From positions 13,288,001-13,352,000 of the forward strand of contig CM072335.1 of assembly GCA_036874045.1 (NCBI GenBank): a stretch of DNA of 64,000 nt. Reading direction: 5' to 3'. The notes below the pieces were generated by a model. The model searched no databases, was not told the DNA's origin, and was given only the letters and a program-made list of their open reading frames with translations. Below, piece by piece: positions 10,242 to 21,650 of the stretch. How positions within the stretch are numbered: the stretch's first letter is position 1; every line of letters begins with the position of its first letter. The stretch comes from Cymodocea nodosa. Lineage: Eukaryota > Streptophyta > Magnoliopsida > Alismatales > Cymodoceaceae. A program made the position numbers and the translations under genes.

Positions 10242-11648
10242 TTAAATAGTCCTTCCATCCCACATTGCCATCATCATATCCTCACGCATCTTATCAGCTA
10301 ATTCTTTTCGTTGTTCTTGACTCCTTCCAACCTGTGAATGACCATCCATATGCACTTCTCCTGTTGGTTGTATATCATCAGTAATATTTAATTCTTCTAA
10401 CTCATCTTGCAAATCTTCAAGTAAATCTTCTTTATCAGCCAATCGAATGAAATTGTGAAGTAAAAAACATGCGATCACAATCTTCACTTGTGTTTCATAT
10501 GGATATGGCATCTGACCTCGTAAGATTGAAAAACGATGTTTCACAACTCCAAATGTACGCTCAATGACTGTTCTTAGTTGTGAATGCCTGTAGTTAAAGT
10601 TTTCTACAGCATTACTAGAAAGTCTATCATTAACATAATCAGATAAATGATAGCGTACACCTCGAAATGGGCAAATATACTCTGGTCGATTGGGATATCC
10701 AGCATCTACCAAGTAAAACTTACCTATAGAAGAATAGAAATTAGTATTATAATGTGCATATTACTTGAAAATATACTAATTGCATTTACCTGGAGGAACT
10801 TTGAAACCATTAGGTCTACTAATTGCATCTTGAAGGATACGAGCATCAGCTGCTGATCCTTCCCAACCAGCTAAAATATATGTAAATCTCATATCAAAAT
10901 TACATGCTGCCATCACATTTTGAGACAATTCACCTTTCCTATTTCTAAATCTAGCTGTTTCTTGTCCAAAAATAGTTGCTTTGATATGAGTACCATCAAT
11001 AGCTCCAATGCAATCCTATACACATTAAACATCATTTAATTCCTTAAATAAGATAAAAACTGCAATATATATACAAAAGTGAATACATACCTTAAAATAT
11101 GGATAAACATTTACATCATCTGTAATTCGACTTGGTGTTGAAGATAAAGGTCTTGCTATAAGCACATGATGTAGACGTATTATAGCATTTAATACTTCAT
11201 TAAAGTATTTGCTAACACTCCAACTTGAACGACTAAATCGCTCAACTGTTACTCCATACCTTTGATTTTGCCCTACTGTGACAAGGAACATGGCAAATTT
11301 CTCTTCTACACTAATGTTGGCGGTATCAGCAATAACTCCTTCATTTCTCATTAAAGAACAAAAACTTTTAAACACACTTTGACTCATTCTGTAAATCTTT
11401 CGACAATTGTAAGCTTGATGAGGTTGACAAGGATCTAGTAATCTCTTAATGTAATCTGCACCTTCTTTACTATATATACGACTTGTGTTATTGTATAGTA
11501 ATAGTGACGTACTTGACATTTTCGCTAAAATTGTCCATGACATTAATAGACGTAGTCGCCTTCTTCTAGCCACTTCTTCTTCATCCAGTATGAATGAAAT
11601 TGCATTATCAACTGTAGTAGTAAACATGTCACTGGGATTCATCCTCAC
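10242..11648 (-). CDS. PIF/Harbinger transposase (HARBI1-like DDE nuclease), three exons
   Basis: The coding parts are 11648-11091, 11015-10790 and 10723-10242. The two short introns (75 and 66 bp) begin GTATGT/GTAAAT and end TATAG. Spliced in frame they give 421 residues with no stop in the parts read. The N-terminal helix-turn-helix-like region precedes the DDE_Tnp_4 catalytic core: first Asp in DCIGAIDGTHI, second Asp in FYLVDAGYPN, and Glu in RTVIERTFGVVKHRF. GWEGSAADARILQDA and CPFRGVRYHL are family signatures. The C-terminus is acidic. The enzyme would cut and rejoin the element ends at TTA targets, helped by the Myb-like ORF1 protein. Start chosen: the first Met of the open exon (MRMNPSD); an upstream exon cannot be excluded. 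Confidence 0.92.
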
Positions 11649-12122
11649 CTACAAAATAACAAGAATATTACGAATTTACCATTTCACATTTCAATATATA
11701 AAAGACATTTCACATTTTTAAGAAAATAAAAGACATTTCACATTTTTAAGCAAAAAAAAAAAACATTCGATGTTTCAACTAATAAAAAGCATTTTACATT
11801 TCATAATGATAAGTCATTTCACATTTCAATATATAATATCCATTTTACATTTCATCCATATATGACCTTCCACAAAAAGATTTCATCCATAAAAGATTAC
11901 ATTCACGAAAACACTTCATAAACACAAGAAGTTCAAGATTGGAAAGAAAGTGAATTCATGCACAAAACAAACATTCCATCCATTGTAACCATATGCTCAC
12001 TTTCTAAACCTCAACCATCCATAACGCATTTATGCTGGTAAACTTAAGAACATTTTACAAAATTCTGGCTTTTGGAATAACTCCATAGCTTCATATTATT
12101 CTTCTGTAGAAAGACCTTCAAT
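11649..12122. repeat. intergenic stretch with degenerate CATTTCACATTT repeats
   Basis: Between the transposase and ORF1, roughly 11680-11870 repeats the phrase (A/G)ACATTTCACATTT at irregular 25-45 bp intervals. It lies directly upstream of the transposase start, so it may belong to its promoter. The remainder is AT-rich without visible genes. Confidence 0.5.
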
Positions 12123-13034
12123 CTAAAGTAACGCTGCAACAGCATGATCTAAATAGTTTTTAGTCTTTTCTTTAATATCAACCAACCTTTCCTGTACTTC
12201 AACTAATTTTTTTTGTGTATCAACCAACTCTTTAAATTGCTCGTTCCGTGTAGTTTGATTTTGTTGATCTATTTCACACATATGCATAATGGCTTTTGAT
12301 GCATCTTTAAATGAATCTGATATGATTTGATGGGACACTGCATGAGGTCTTGCTCATCTCTTCTTCTTCTCAATTGCCACCCTTGAACTTCCTCCTGATG
12401 AAGGAGGTAAATCAGAATCCATGTCCATTGTTTCTTGAGTGGTATTGAAAGTGTTCATTTCCACATCATCATGCGTGTTTGGTACAAACTCTACCTCATC
12501 ACCTTGTTTAGCCATATTCCCAGTGGCCATACTACCTTCAAATATTTGTTGCAATTGCTCAAATATCAAGCATGGTTTGCCTTTGTAGCTTTCACACTCT
12601 GGATGTGCCTATAAAAAGAAAATTGTAGTCAAATGGAAAAAGATAAAGATTACAATATTTTATAAGTCATAAGTGATTAAAAAATTAACCTTAACGAACT
12701 CTTTCCAAATCTCATCATCAATGTCAGTGTAACCTTGGATGAAATTCCAACCCCATCCACTCTGGTTGGCAATTTTGGAGTAATTTTGATACATTAGTCG
12801 CCAAGTTTTTAAGCGACTTTCTACATTCTTCCTTGTGATACTTGTGTTTCTTCTAGTATTGTATTTTTCAATTACTTCATCCCAAGTGCTACCTTTGATT
12901 TTTCCATCATGAGTTTTCTTATTTCCTTCATTCAATACTTCTGCTAAAATATCTAAGAAATACGCATCTGCTTCAGCATTCCAACTAATGTAACTTCTAC
13001 CTCTACCTGTCCTTCCCTTATCAGGAGTACTCAT
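12123..13034 (-). pseudogene. Harbinger ORF1, Myb/SANT-like DNA-binding protein, one premature stop
   Basis: Exon 1 is 13034-12690, then an 81-bp GT-AG intron, then exon 2 from 12608 to 12123. Exon 1 carries the plant Myb/SANT-like domain (SYISWNAEADAYFLDILAEV, TWDEVIEKYN, NVESRLKTWRLMY, GWGWN, IWKEFVKAHPEC). Exon 2 adds KPCLIFEQLQQIFEG, an acidic Ser/Thr-rich linker, a basic KKKR tract and a C-terminal helix (FKELVDTQKKLVEVQERLVD) likely to be coiled coil. A single in-frame TGA at 12354-12356 follows KKKR. Because the frame continues with good coding character, it looks like a recent point mutation (for example from CGA). In PIF/Harbinger elements this protein recruits the transposase to the ends. 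Confidence 0.88.
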
Positions 13035-13704
13035 TTTCTACACAAGCACAGTTTCAACAACTACAATAAAACATATGGAATAACAACAATAATAAAAATA
13101 TTCGATGGAGTTAAAAGGTCGACTTCATGCTACGGTAATTAGTGAAGATGCACTGTGATATGAGAAAAACGAAAAAAGTCTTCATGGATGTATGATTGAC
13201 TTTCAAGGAATCAAGAACTATGTCAAATTTCAAATCGAAGAATTGCATAATGAGAGAAAGGCATGAAGTTTTTATATATCCTCTAAATAATAATCCTTGG
13301 TTCATTATTTGACATCTACTGACATTCTTTAACAAATATAAGCACGAATAAGCACCGTAAACTGGAACGATGACATTAGAATTTCCATCTGGCATGATTG
13401 TCATAAATCAGTAGATCAGCAACCACTTTATGGCATAAGCCCTAAGAGCTTCCCCCATCACATTAGCTGGTATCCTTCCTTTGGCTTAACTTCTAAAATT
13501 GGAAGGTTGCATTTATCTTGAAGGATCAACATTGCAACAACAGAAAATAGAAAGAGAATAATCACAATGGCTCTGCTTTTTGAATAATGGGAGTTATTGA
13601 ACAAGAGCTCTCTGTTAAGCTTGCTTTATGAGTTGATCATCTTTTATTATAATAAATATGTTTGATTAGTGCAAGATTTGTATCCTTAGGCCAAACCTAT
13701 TGGG
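13035..13704. other. unassigned block inside the Harbinger element, upstream of ORF1
   Basis: Moderate-complexity sequence unlike the AT-rich surroundings. On the minus strand about 13567-13450 reads as a hydrophobic segment (AIVIILFLFSVVAMLILQ) followed by polar residues. 13404-13111 is an open frame of 97 residues (MPDGNSNVIVPVYGAYSC...). Stops between them prevent a single frame. It could be ORF1 5' sequence or a captured host fragment. No family is recognised. Confidence 0.35.
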
Positions 13705-13990
13705 TGGGCAACGACAGGTGACAACAGCTTCGAGCGACAGCGGCAGCTTCAGGCGACAGCGAGGGCTTCAGGTGACAGCGGTGGCTTCAGGCGACAGCGA
13801 GGGCAGGGGTGGTTTCCGTGTGAGGAGGTTTCGACGGTGCTATGCGTAGGAGGCTTCCGTCAAGGCGAGCAGTGAGGGCGAGCAGTGAGCGCGACTGCCA
13901 GTGCGAGTACGACAACGACTGTGAGGGCGAGTGCGAGCGGCAACGGCGAGCGTGAGGGAGGGTGAGTGCGTGCGCGAGAGGGTGAAAATC
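13705..13990. repeat. GC-rich minisatellite-like tract
   Basis: From 13705 to 13810 a unit close to CTTCAGGCGACAGCGAGGG repeats about four times. From 13860 to 13990 it continues as shorter GCGAG/GTGAGGGCGAG repeats. The tract is strikingly GC- and CpG-rich in an otherwise AT-rich window. It lies between the right terminal repeat and ORF1, where a promoter for the two minus-strand genes would be expected. The open frame at 13840-14076 is repeat translation, not a gene. Confidence 0.75.
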
Positions 13991-14144
13991 GCGTGCGCGA
14001 GGGTGGAAAAATTTCCGCCAGAAATGGAAATTGAATCTTTATATGGACGGAAATGTGTAGAATTCCTTTCCGTCAATTGACATGCACACTAACGACTTAC
14101 AAAAGGAAAGTGCAAACTTTACTTTCCTTTCCATGAATTCCGGT

Positions 14145-14160
14145 GTGCACTAACCCCCCC
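14145..14160 (-). repeat. right terminal inverted repeat of the Harbinger element
   Basis: GTGCACTAACCCCCCC is the reverse complement of the left end apart from two bases, followed by the TTA duplication at 14161-14163. An inner TGCACACTAAC near 14083 repeats the core. Confidence 0.85.
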
Positions 14161-15968
14161 TTAGAAACATTAGAAATTGAATTTTCAAAACAAGAAACAA
14201 GATTTTTAGAAACATTAATAGTCATGTTAGAAGTACAATTTGACAAATCACATTGATTTATATTATTACTGCATGATTCATCCCTTGAAGTACCTACTTC
14301 TACATATTTATTACCTTGTTTCATAATAAAAGGAATTTTAATCTTAGATTTACTTGAACTGCAACTAATAAATCTTTTATTGGCTTGAGATTCAGGATAA
14401 TCAAATCCTAAGCCAAATTTATAAGACACTGTAGGGGTACTAGTTAGTTTGTCTAACTTAGTTTGACTTAAATTCCATTTCTCAAAGGTAGAATTTAAAT
14501 CTTGCTCTCTCAGTTTTAATTTATTTATCTCTAATTCAAGTTCATTTATATTGTTTCTCAACATTTCATTTTCAAATTCTATCGTTTATTTTTCAACATT
14601 TATATACTGTATTTGTTCATGCAAGATACATTCATTAAATCTAAAATTTTGCAAATCTCAAGCATGATTTTCATTATCACATTTAAACTTTTCTAAAGTA
14701 GTAGATAGGAAACAATTTTCTTCTTCCATAATGGATGAAGATTTTCTAATATTCTTATTTTCTAGTTTACATACTTTAAGTTTTTGTATTAATGCATGAT
14801 AAGCACATAATAATTCATCAAAGTTGAAATCTGAATGACTTTCAGGGTCATATATTACCTCAGACTCATCTGCCATGAAGCACACATGAGCAACGTCTTC
14901 TAACTCTTGTTCTCCTTCTGAATGTGAAGATTTTGATGATAATTTCTCAGATTCAGACTCTTCAGATGTGTCATCCCAAGTGACCTTCAAAGCCTTTTTC
15001 TTGTAAAACTTTTTCTGAGTTTTCTGAGTTGTCTTCTTCTGATTTGTCCTACTATGCTTTTTATTTTACCTCATAGGATAGTCTAGAGAAAGATGTCTAG
15101 GTTTCTTATAGTTGTAACATACATACTTTTTGGATGAAGAATTCTTGTCATTTAGTGATTTTGACGTTGAGGGTTTATCATTTTTGTTCCTTTGCTATTT
15201 CCTAGCTTTCCATGCTTTCTTGAATTTCCTAGTCGGCAAAATCAAGTCCTCGTCAAAATCAATAGATATATCAGAATCTGAATTAATTTCAAAGGCTATT
15301 TCTTTCTTCATTTTTAGTTTGTTATGACTCAGTGATTTATTTAATTGAACTTCATAAGCTGTTAAATTTCTTATAAGTTCATTCATAGTATAAACATTTA
15401 AATCTCGTGATTCCTCAATTGATGTTACTTTCTGAGACTATTTAGAACTTAGGGATCTGAGAATTTTCCTCACCAAATCCTTTTGTTCAAAATTCTTTCC
15501 TAAGCATTTTAAAGAGTGTATGATATCAAGAAATCTGGAAAACATCTCAGAAATACTTTCATCTTCATGCATCTTAAAGAGTTCATACTTATGAATCAAC
15601 ATGTTTATTTTAGTCTCTTTAACTTGAGAAGTACCTTCATGTGAAACTTCTAATGCATGCCACACCTCATAAGTAGATTTATATACCGACACTTTACTGA
15701 ACTATTCATAACTCAATGCACAAAATAAAATATTTAAGCCCTTAGCATTCAGAGTTTCATTTTCTTTTTTAGTAATTGTCCAAGTATTATAAGGAGTAGT
15801 TAATGGAGTATATGGTTTAGAAATCATGAACCACAACTTATGATCTATACTTTGAAGAAAAACAATCATCCTATATTTCCAATATTCAAAATGTATTCCA
15901 TCAAATAAAGGAGGACGATTAAGATTTTGGCCTTCATATAAAGAAAAATTACCATTTCTAGTAGCCAT
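14161..15968 (-). pseudogene. gag: gag of element B, 5' of the Harbinger insertion
   Basis: ATG at 15968 opens MATRNGNFSLYEGQNLNRPPLFDGIHFEYWKYRM, here cited by its key part RPPLFDGIHFEYWKYRM, the Copia gag N-terminus. Further pieces are VWHALEVSHEGTSQVKETKI (15692-15438) and an acidic segment at 15386-15195. A zinc knuckle near 15110-15070 reads CYNYKKPRHLSLDY, so its second and third Cys are lost (B2 keeps CYNCKKPRHLSPNC). Coiled-coil segments follow (14990-14658, 14564-14161). Stops and frame changes separate the pieces. Gag normally assembles the particle and binds RNA. Confidence 0.87.
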
Positions 15969-16156
15969 CTTACCTTAGATTTTTCAACCTATTTGATTTT
16001 AAACAGTCTAAAAACTTTAAAACAACTTGAGCCTTAAAATCAAGAAAGTTTAACGTATGCTTAGATATTAATGTCTGTTTTAAAACAATGAAGGCAGAAT
16101 AAGCAATGATATTAAATAAGTTGGTATCGATTTTATATCAAAGATTATTAACAAAG

Positions 16157-16169
16157 CTCTGATACCACT
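16157..16169 (-). other. primer-binding site of element B
   Basis: On the minus strand AGTGGTATCAGAGC follows the CGATCCTACA end of the 5' LTR. It fits the 3' end of initiator-Met tRNA. Confidence 0.88.
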
Positions 16170-17916
16170 TGTAGGATCGTATGACTACACAAGAGGGGGG
16201 GGTGAATTGTTTATTTTTAATATTTTCTGAAATATAATTGAAACTTTAAAACTCAAAAACAAGTCGAAACATTGTTTTCATAAAATCATTTTTATTCAAT
16301 GTTTCAATTACAATATACAATTCAATTCTCCTCAGAAATTGTAGATGCAATTATAACTCGATACCATGTATCATCTAAACAATTTCATAACTACAAACAG
16401 AGAAAACTAATTTATGGAATTTAAAATATTTCTCCCTGTTTGAGATTTTTCTTCTTCTTTTTCTTCTTTAGTAATTCTTCAATGACGAATATCTTGTCTT
16501 TCTCTGCTTCACCAAATTTTCTTTCTTGTGATACTTTAAATCTTCAGTGACATAAATAATACCTTTTCTGCTTCACTGAATTTTTTTCCACTTGAGAGAT
16601 TTTCACGAAGAGGTGCTTTTAATCCCTGAAAAAGACTTTTCTTTTGGTGTGCAGGGATAGTTTGATCCTTGAAAAGATTTTCGTTTTGTGTGCAAGGATA
16701 ATTTGATCAACGAGAATTCTATGCCTTTTATACTATATGTTAATTTCATGCATATCCTCCATGCTTAATCACTACCAGTTTTCCACTTCTCCATGTCTTT
16801 TCTTTTTCCTTCATCAAAACACACATGTTCTGACCCACGTTTATATTTCAAATTTTCTTTAATCATCAGTCCTGGATCTTTGAAAGATTTCCTACAAAAT
16901 AAACTTTCTTGTCCAAAGAATTTTCTATCAAGTGTAATAATAAGTCGTTACTTTAATGTTAACTAAACGAGTAACACAAGTATATATAACTTAACGTTTC
17001 TAACTTAACGAGTTACTCATGTGCCATTTCACGTGACAATTACCGTAGCTAACTCAATGAACTAAGTCTATGGTGTTATGCTAACTCAACGAACCAGCTT
17101 AACCTTTCTTTCGGAAGGTTAAACGATAACTCACCAAAAACAGTTTAAGTTTTGGATAGTTACGGTTGTAAGTCACTGAAAAACTCTTTATACCATAAAA
17201 CTAGTGAGACACATGTCAAGACCTGAAAACATGACTTAAGTTACCTTTCAGATAGTTACGACTGTAAGTCTCTAAAAAAACTTTAACTCATCGATTTAGT
17301 AATAAACAAATGTTTTTATAATAAGAATTTTACCACGTGCAAAAATAACAACTTAAGTTTATAACGCTAACCTAACGCGTTGCCTTAGTGTTCAATATAG
17401 CAACTCAACGCGTTTAGTTATGTTAACTTAACGAGTTAAACATATGTACCTCACATGATACAATACAACATTCGTAACTTATAATTTCACCACATGTATA
17501 ACACTAACTTAACGTGTTCGTCTCTTCTTTTACTCACTAACTTAACGACTTATCATGTGACCTATTTTAACCTTTAAGCCTCTAACTTAACGAGTTCTCA
17601 TGTGACCTCTATACAAACAAAACTCTAACTTAATGAGTTGTCTAAACATGCACTGTTCATGATACAGAAGATATAACTTTAAAACATATCATGCTTTTCA
17701 ATAAAAACACACGTTAACTTAACGTTTAGTCAAATGAGAAATTAATGCAACGAAATGACTAGTTATTAACTTTAGATCCAATACAGACAAGTATTTATGC
17801 TAGTAAGCTTTTTCTGTATTAATTGATAATTTTAATTTCTTTTCACAAGCAATAGTAATTAAGCAAATATGATTATTTTTCATTCAGCACACATCATTAA
17901 AACAAAATACTCAATA
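16170..17916 (-). repeat. 5' LTR of element B
   Basis: Full-length LTR of about 1.75 kb, ending TGTAGGATCG at 16170 and TCAATA at 17916 (CA mutated to TA on the plus reading). A minus-strand TATA box TATAAAAGG lies at 16724-16732. The U3 (about 16950-17750) is crowded with short motifs of the type TAACTTAACGAGTT and with CACGTG/CATGTG cores. It matches both LTRs of B2 and the solo LTR at 26401. Confidence 0.93.
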
Positions 17917-19256
17917 GGATGCTAGAGGGATGAATACCATTTATTGTGCACTAACTACTGATCAATATAATAAAGTATTTGTATGTAACTCTGCTCATGA
18001 GGCTTGGAAAATCCTTCAAGTTACTCATGAAGGTACAAGCCAAGTTAAGGATATAAAAATCAGTATCTTGTTGAGAAAACTAGAACTGTTTAAAATGAAT
18101 GATAATGAAAACATAACTGAAATGTTTTCAAGATTTACTGAAATCATTAACAATTTAAAAGGCTTGGGAAAGGAATTCTCTTCATGTGAATAGGTATAGA
18201 AGATCCTGAGGAGCTTAACTATTGAGTGGAAATAGATGTCCACATCTATTCAAGATTCCAAGGACCTTAGCAACTACACAGTTGAAGAACTATTGGGCAA
18301 TCTTCTGGCCCACGAAGTTCAGATGAAGGACTGGAAAGATCAAGAAGGAGTTGTTGAAAAGAAAAAGGAAATAGTATTTCCATCTACAGAAGAAGCTCCA
18401 AGCTCAGACGATGATGAGATCATGTTATTGGCAAGGAACTTCAAAAAGTTCATGAGGAAAAAGAATAAGCCCAGCTCCTCTAAAAGAACTATCCCTACAT
18501 GTTTCAAATGTAAAAGGCAAGGGCACATACAGACCTTCTGTCCATTTCAGACAGAAGAGGATCAAGGAGATAAGAAGAAGAGATTGAAGGACAAAAAGAA
18601 GATGACTCTCAAAGCTACGTGAGATGATAGTAGCTCTAGAAGCTGTTCATCATATTCTGAAGATGAAGCTACAGCCAACATGTGTTTTGCAGCACAAGAG
18701 GTATGCTCTTCTTTCTCTAGTTCAGAAAATGAGCATGATGATTTAGACATAAACAGTCTTCTGTCTACTGTAGATAATTTATATGTGAAGTGTAGAGAAT
18801 TTAAGAAAGAAATTAAAAGGTTAAATCATTGCTTAGAAAATTCATTTGCTGAATTAGAATCAATTATAGTTGAAAATAGAAATCTAAAATCAAATTTAGA
18901 TAAGTATAGTTGTGTTAACTGTGAATTAAAAGAAGAAAATAAAAATCTATTAACCACTATATCAAATTTGAAAGATACCATATGTAAATTTACTCAATGT
19001 CAAAAAGGATTAAATAAAATAATAAGATCTCAACGATCAAATGGGAATAAATATGGCCTAGGGTATGCTACACCATAGGAAATACCTTATTGTGGTGGAG
19101 TAATTCGATCTTATAGAGATGGCACCACTGTATTTGCCATCAAACGAAGATCAGGTCATATGTGGCTGCCAAGAGGTAATAGATTTAATGTTTTAAGGAC
19201 TAACTCTACTGGACCCAAGAAGATTTGGGTACCAAAAGCTTTAATTTCAGTATGAT
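17917..19256 (+). pseudogene. gag: gag of element A, main part
   Basis: After the 5-bp duplication (17917-17921), gag continues with MNTIYCALTTDQYNKVFV and HEAWKILQVTHEGTSQVKDI, ending in a stop at about 18191. A second piece (18236-18622) has the complete zinc knuckle CFKCKRQGHIQTFC (C-X2-C-X4-H-X4-C) near 18500. A third (18680-19078) is a coiled-coil region. Stops separate them and the sequence continues, still related to Sirevirus Gag-Pol, to about 19256. Confidence 0.87.
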
Positions 19257-20720
19257 TTGCAAGGTGACAAGGAGTTTCAAGCACGTTCAACTAAATGGAT
19301 TGTGGACAGTGGATGCTCAAAGCACATGACAGGTAAGAAAAGTTTTCTTGACTCTGTTAAAAACTTAACTTCAGGATATGTTAAATTTGGAAATAATGAA
19401 AAGTGTACAATAACTGCAATAGGAAATATTACATCTAAAAATGGTATAATTGAGAATGTCTTGCATGTAAATGGATTAAAACAAAATTTGTTAAGTGTAG
19501 GATAATTATGTGATAAAGGTTATACTGTTCCTTTTAATGCTGAAAATTACTACATTATTGATCCAACCATGAATGATACAAAATTTACTGGTATTAGAAA
19601 TTGCTCAATATATACATTAAATTTTCCATGTGAAAATTTTGCAATCAATTCCTGTTTGGTAGCAACTGGTGGAGAGATTGGGTGTGGCATAAAAGACTTG
19701 GCCACATCAGTATGAAGAATATCAGAAAGCTATCCACGGGTGATCTTGTCAGGGGTCTGCCTAAACTCACTTTTAAGAAAGATAGAGTGTATAGTGAGTA
19801 TATGCTAGGGAAGCAGAAGAGAACTGCTCTTCATAGTAAAAAAGTTTTTACCATCAAAAGGCCATTGGAACTGCTACATCTAGATTTATTTAGTCCTTCT
19901 CAAGTATCAAGTCTTGGGGGTTGAAAATTTACCTTTATTATTGTTGATTATTTCTCTAGATTAACTTGGGTAATATTTTTGACACATAAAAATGAAACGT
20001 GCAATGAGTTCAGGAATTTTTGCATAAGAGTTTAGAATCAGAAGGAATTAACAGTGAAGAAAATCAAAAGTGATCATGGAGGAGAATTTGAAAACTATGA
20101 TTTTGAAAATCTTTGCAATTCATTCGGAATTCTACATGAATTCTCCTATCCTAGAACTCCTGCTCAAAATGGAGTTATGGAAAGGAAAAATAGGACATTG
20201 CAAGAAATGACTAGAACTATGTTAAATGCTATGGATCTACCTAAATTTCTCTAGGTAGAAGTTGTAAGAATAGCTTGTCACATTTCCAATAGAACTCACA
20301 TTAGATCTATGTTGAATAAGACACCATTTGAAATTTGGTTTAATAAAACTCCAAATGTTGGCTATTTTAAGACATTTGGATGCAAATGCTTTGTCTTAAA
20401 TACAGGAAATGCTAAAGACAAGTTTGATGCAAAGTCTGAACCTACCATATTTGTTGGTTACTCCTCTAGAAGCAAAGCTTACAGGGTATATTTTGCTAAA
20501 GATAGAAGAGTAGAGGAGAGTATAAATGTTCAGCTTGATGAAGATATGATCCAAAATTTCAAAAATTTGGAGATTAAAAATGATAGTGAAAATGAATACT
20601 TTGAAGATGATAACTGCAAGCAGAAACTCATTTCACAAGTGTTAGATCAGAATCTCAACAATAGGTATCAGAATCATAACAGTTGGAAGTTTAGATCTGA
20701 TCATCCTGAGGAATAAATTA
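19257..20720 (+). pseudogene. pol: protease and integrase of element A
   Basis: Protease site KWIVDSGCSKHMTG (Asp-Ser-Gly intact) lies at about 19290-19330. The pre-integrase region VWHKRLGHISMKNIRKL follows at 19682. The integrase core reads FTFIIVDYFSRLTWVIF, then IKSDHGGEFEN and PRTPAQNGVMERKNRT, so the Asp-Asp-Glu catalytic set can be read. The C-terminal part (FGCKCFVLNTGNAKDKFDAKS, VGYSSRSKAYRVYF) ends near 20716. Stops occur near 19503, 19921, 20035, 20252 and 20714. Pol type and motifs agree with SIRE. Confidence 0.87.
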
Positions 20721-21650
20721 TTGGAAATATATATAAAGGGGTACAAACAAGAAGCAAAGCACAAGATATCTACAATTTTTATGCATTTGTGTTAGGAATA
20801 GAGCCAAAATCAGTAGATGAAGCATGTAAGGATACCTACTAGACAATGGCTATGTAGGAAGAATTAAATCAATTCTAGAAAAACAATGTTTGGGAACTAG
20901 TAGAAAAACCTATAGGAAAATCCATCATTGGAACTCAATGGATTTTCAAAAACAAATTAGATGAAGAAGGTAACATTCTCAGAAATAAGGCTCGATTAGT
21001 TGCACAAGGCTACAATCAGCAGGAAGGTATTGACTATGAAGAAACTTTTGCTCTTGTAGCCAGGATTGAAGCTATCAGAATGTTGCTTGCTTTTGCAAGT
21101 AGTATGAAGATAAGATTGTTTCAGATGAATGTGAAAAGTACCTTCTTAAATGGAGAAATTCAGGAAGAAGTGTTTTTTAAACAACCTCCTGGATTTGAAG
21201 ATGAATTCAAGTTAGATCATGTCTACAAACTAAGAAAGGCTTTATATGGTCTGAAACAGGCACCCAGAGCTTGGTATAAGAAATTGAAAAAGTTTTTAAC
21301 TAAAAACAATTTTTCTATAGGCAAAGTGGACAGCACTTTGTTTATCAAAACTTTTGATGTGCATATTTTGATTGTACAAATATATGTTGATGATATAGTC
21401 TTTGGAGCCACTTCAGAAGATCTCTGTCATGAATTTCAGATTTTGATGAAAAATAAATTCAAAATGAGCATAATGGGAGAATTGAAGTTTTTCTTGGAAT
21501 TACAGATTCATCAAGTGCATAATGGCATTTTTGTCAACCAAGAAAAATACTGCAAAGAGATGTTGAAGAAATTTGGTTATGAAAACATCAAACTTGCAAA
21601 TACTCCATTGAGTTCAAGCATTAAACTGGAAATGGATGATTCAAGTGTTG
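20721..21650 (+). pseudogene. pol: reverse transcriptase of element A
   Basis: Motifs in order: GTQWIFKNKLDEEGN, NKARLVAQGYNQQEGIDYEETFA, FQMNVKSTFLNGEIQEEVF, KALYGLKQAPRAWYKKL and the catalytic VQIYVDDIVFGA near 21375-21410. Stops near 20840-20880 break the 5' part; the frame is open from 21080. The family-typical MDVK is changed to MNVK, which replaces a conserved Asp of the catalytic centre. Confidence 0.88.

Larger units (their letters stand above)
8371..14160 (-). mobile_element. PIF/Harbinger DNA transposon, 5.8 kb, near-intact
   Basis: Its ends are GGGGCTGTTAGTGCAC (8371-8386) and GTGCACTAACCCCCCC (14145-14160), imperfect 16-bp terminal inverted repeats. It is flanked by the 3-bp duplication TTA (8368-8370 and 14161-14163), the PIF/Harbinger hallmark. 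B2 has the uninterrupted sequence (near 51745-51775), which confirms the excised state. Inside are the two genes the superfamily needs, both minus strand: a DDE transposase (10242-11648) and a Myb/SANT-like ORF1 (12123-13034). A palindrome array lies at 9105-9900 and a GC-rich minisatellite at 13705-13990. The transposase looks intact; ORF1 has one stop. Confidence 0.93.
1571..17916 (-). mobile_element. Sirevirus-type Copia element B, inserted in gag of element A
   Basis: On the minus strand the order is 5' LTR (16170-17916), primer site, gag, protease, integrase, RT, RNase H (to 4851), spacer, accessory ORF, truncated 3' LTR (1571-2696). The pol order and motifs are Ty1/Copia and closest to SIRE-type elements. 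TSDs (GAATG/GGATG) and the gag sequence of A reading across the insertion prove the boundaries. Its gag-pol was later split by a Harbinger transposon (8371-14160). A second copy, B2, lies at 44553-55473 and supplies the empty site for that insertion. It is degenerate and non-functional. Confidence 0.93.

Noticed and set aside
13840-14076. Ser/Arg/Thr-rich frame in the Harbinger element
   Set aside because: It is a translation of the GC-rich minisatellite and the terminal region.
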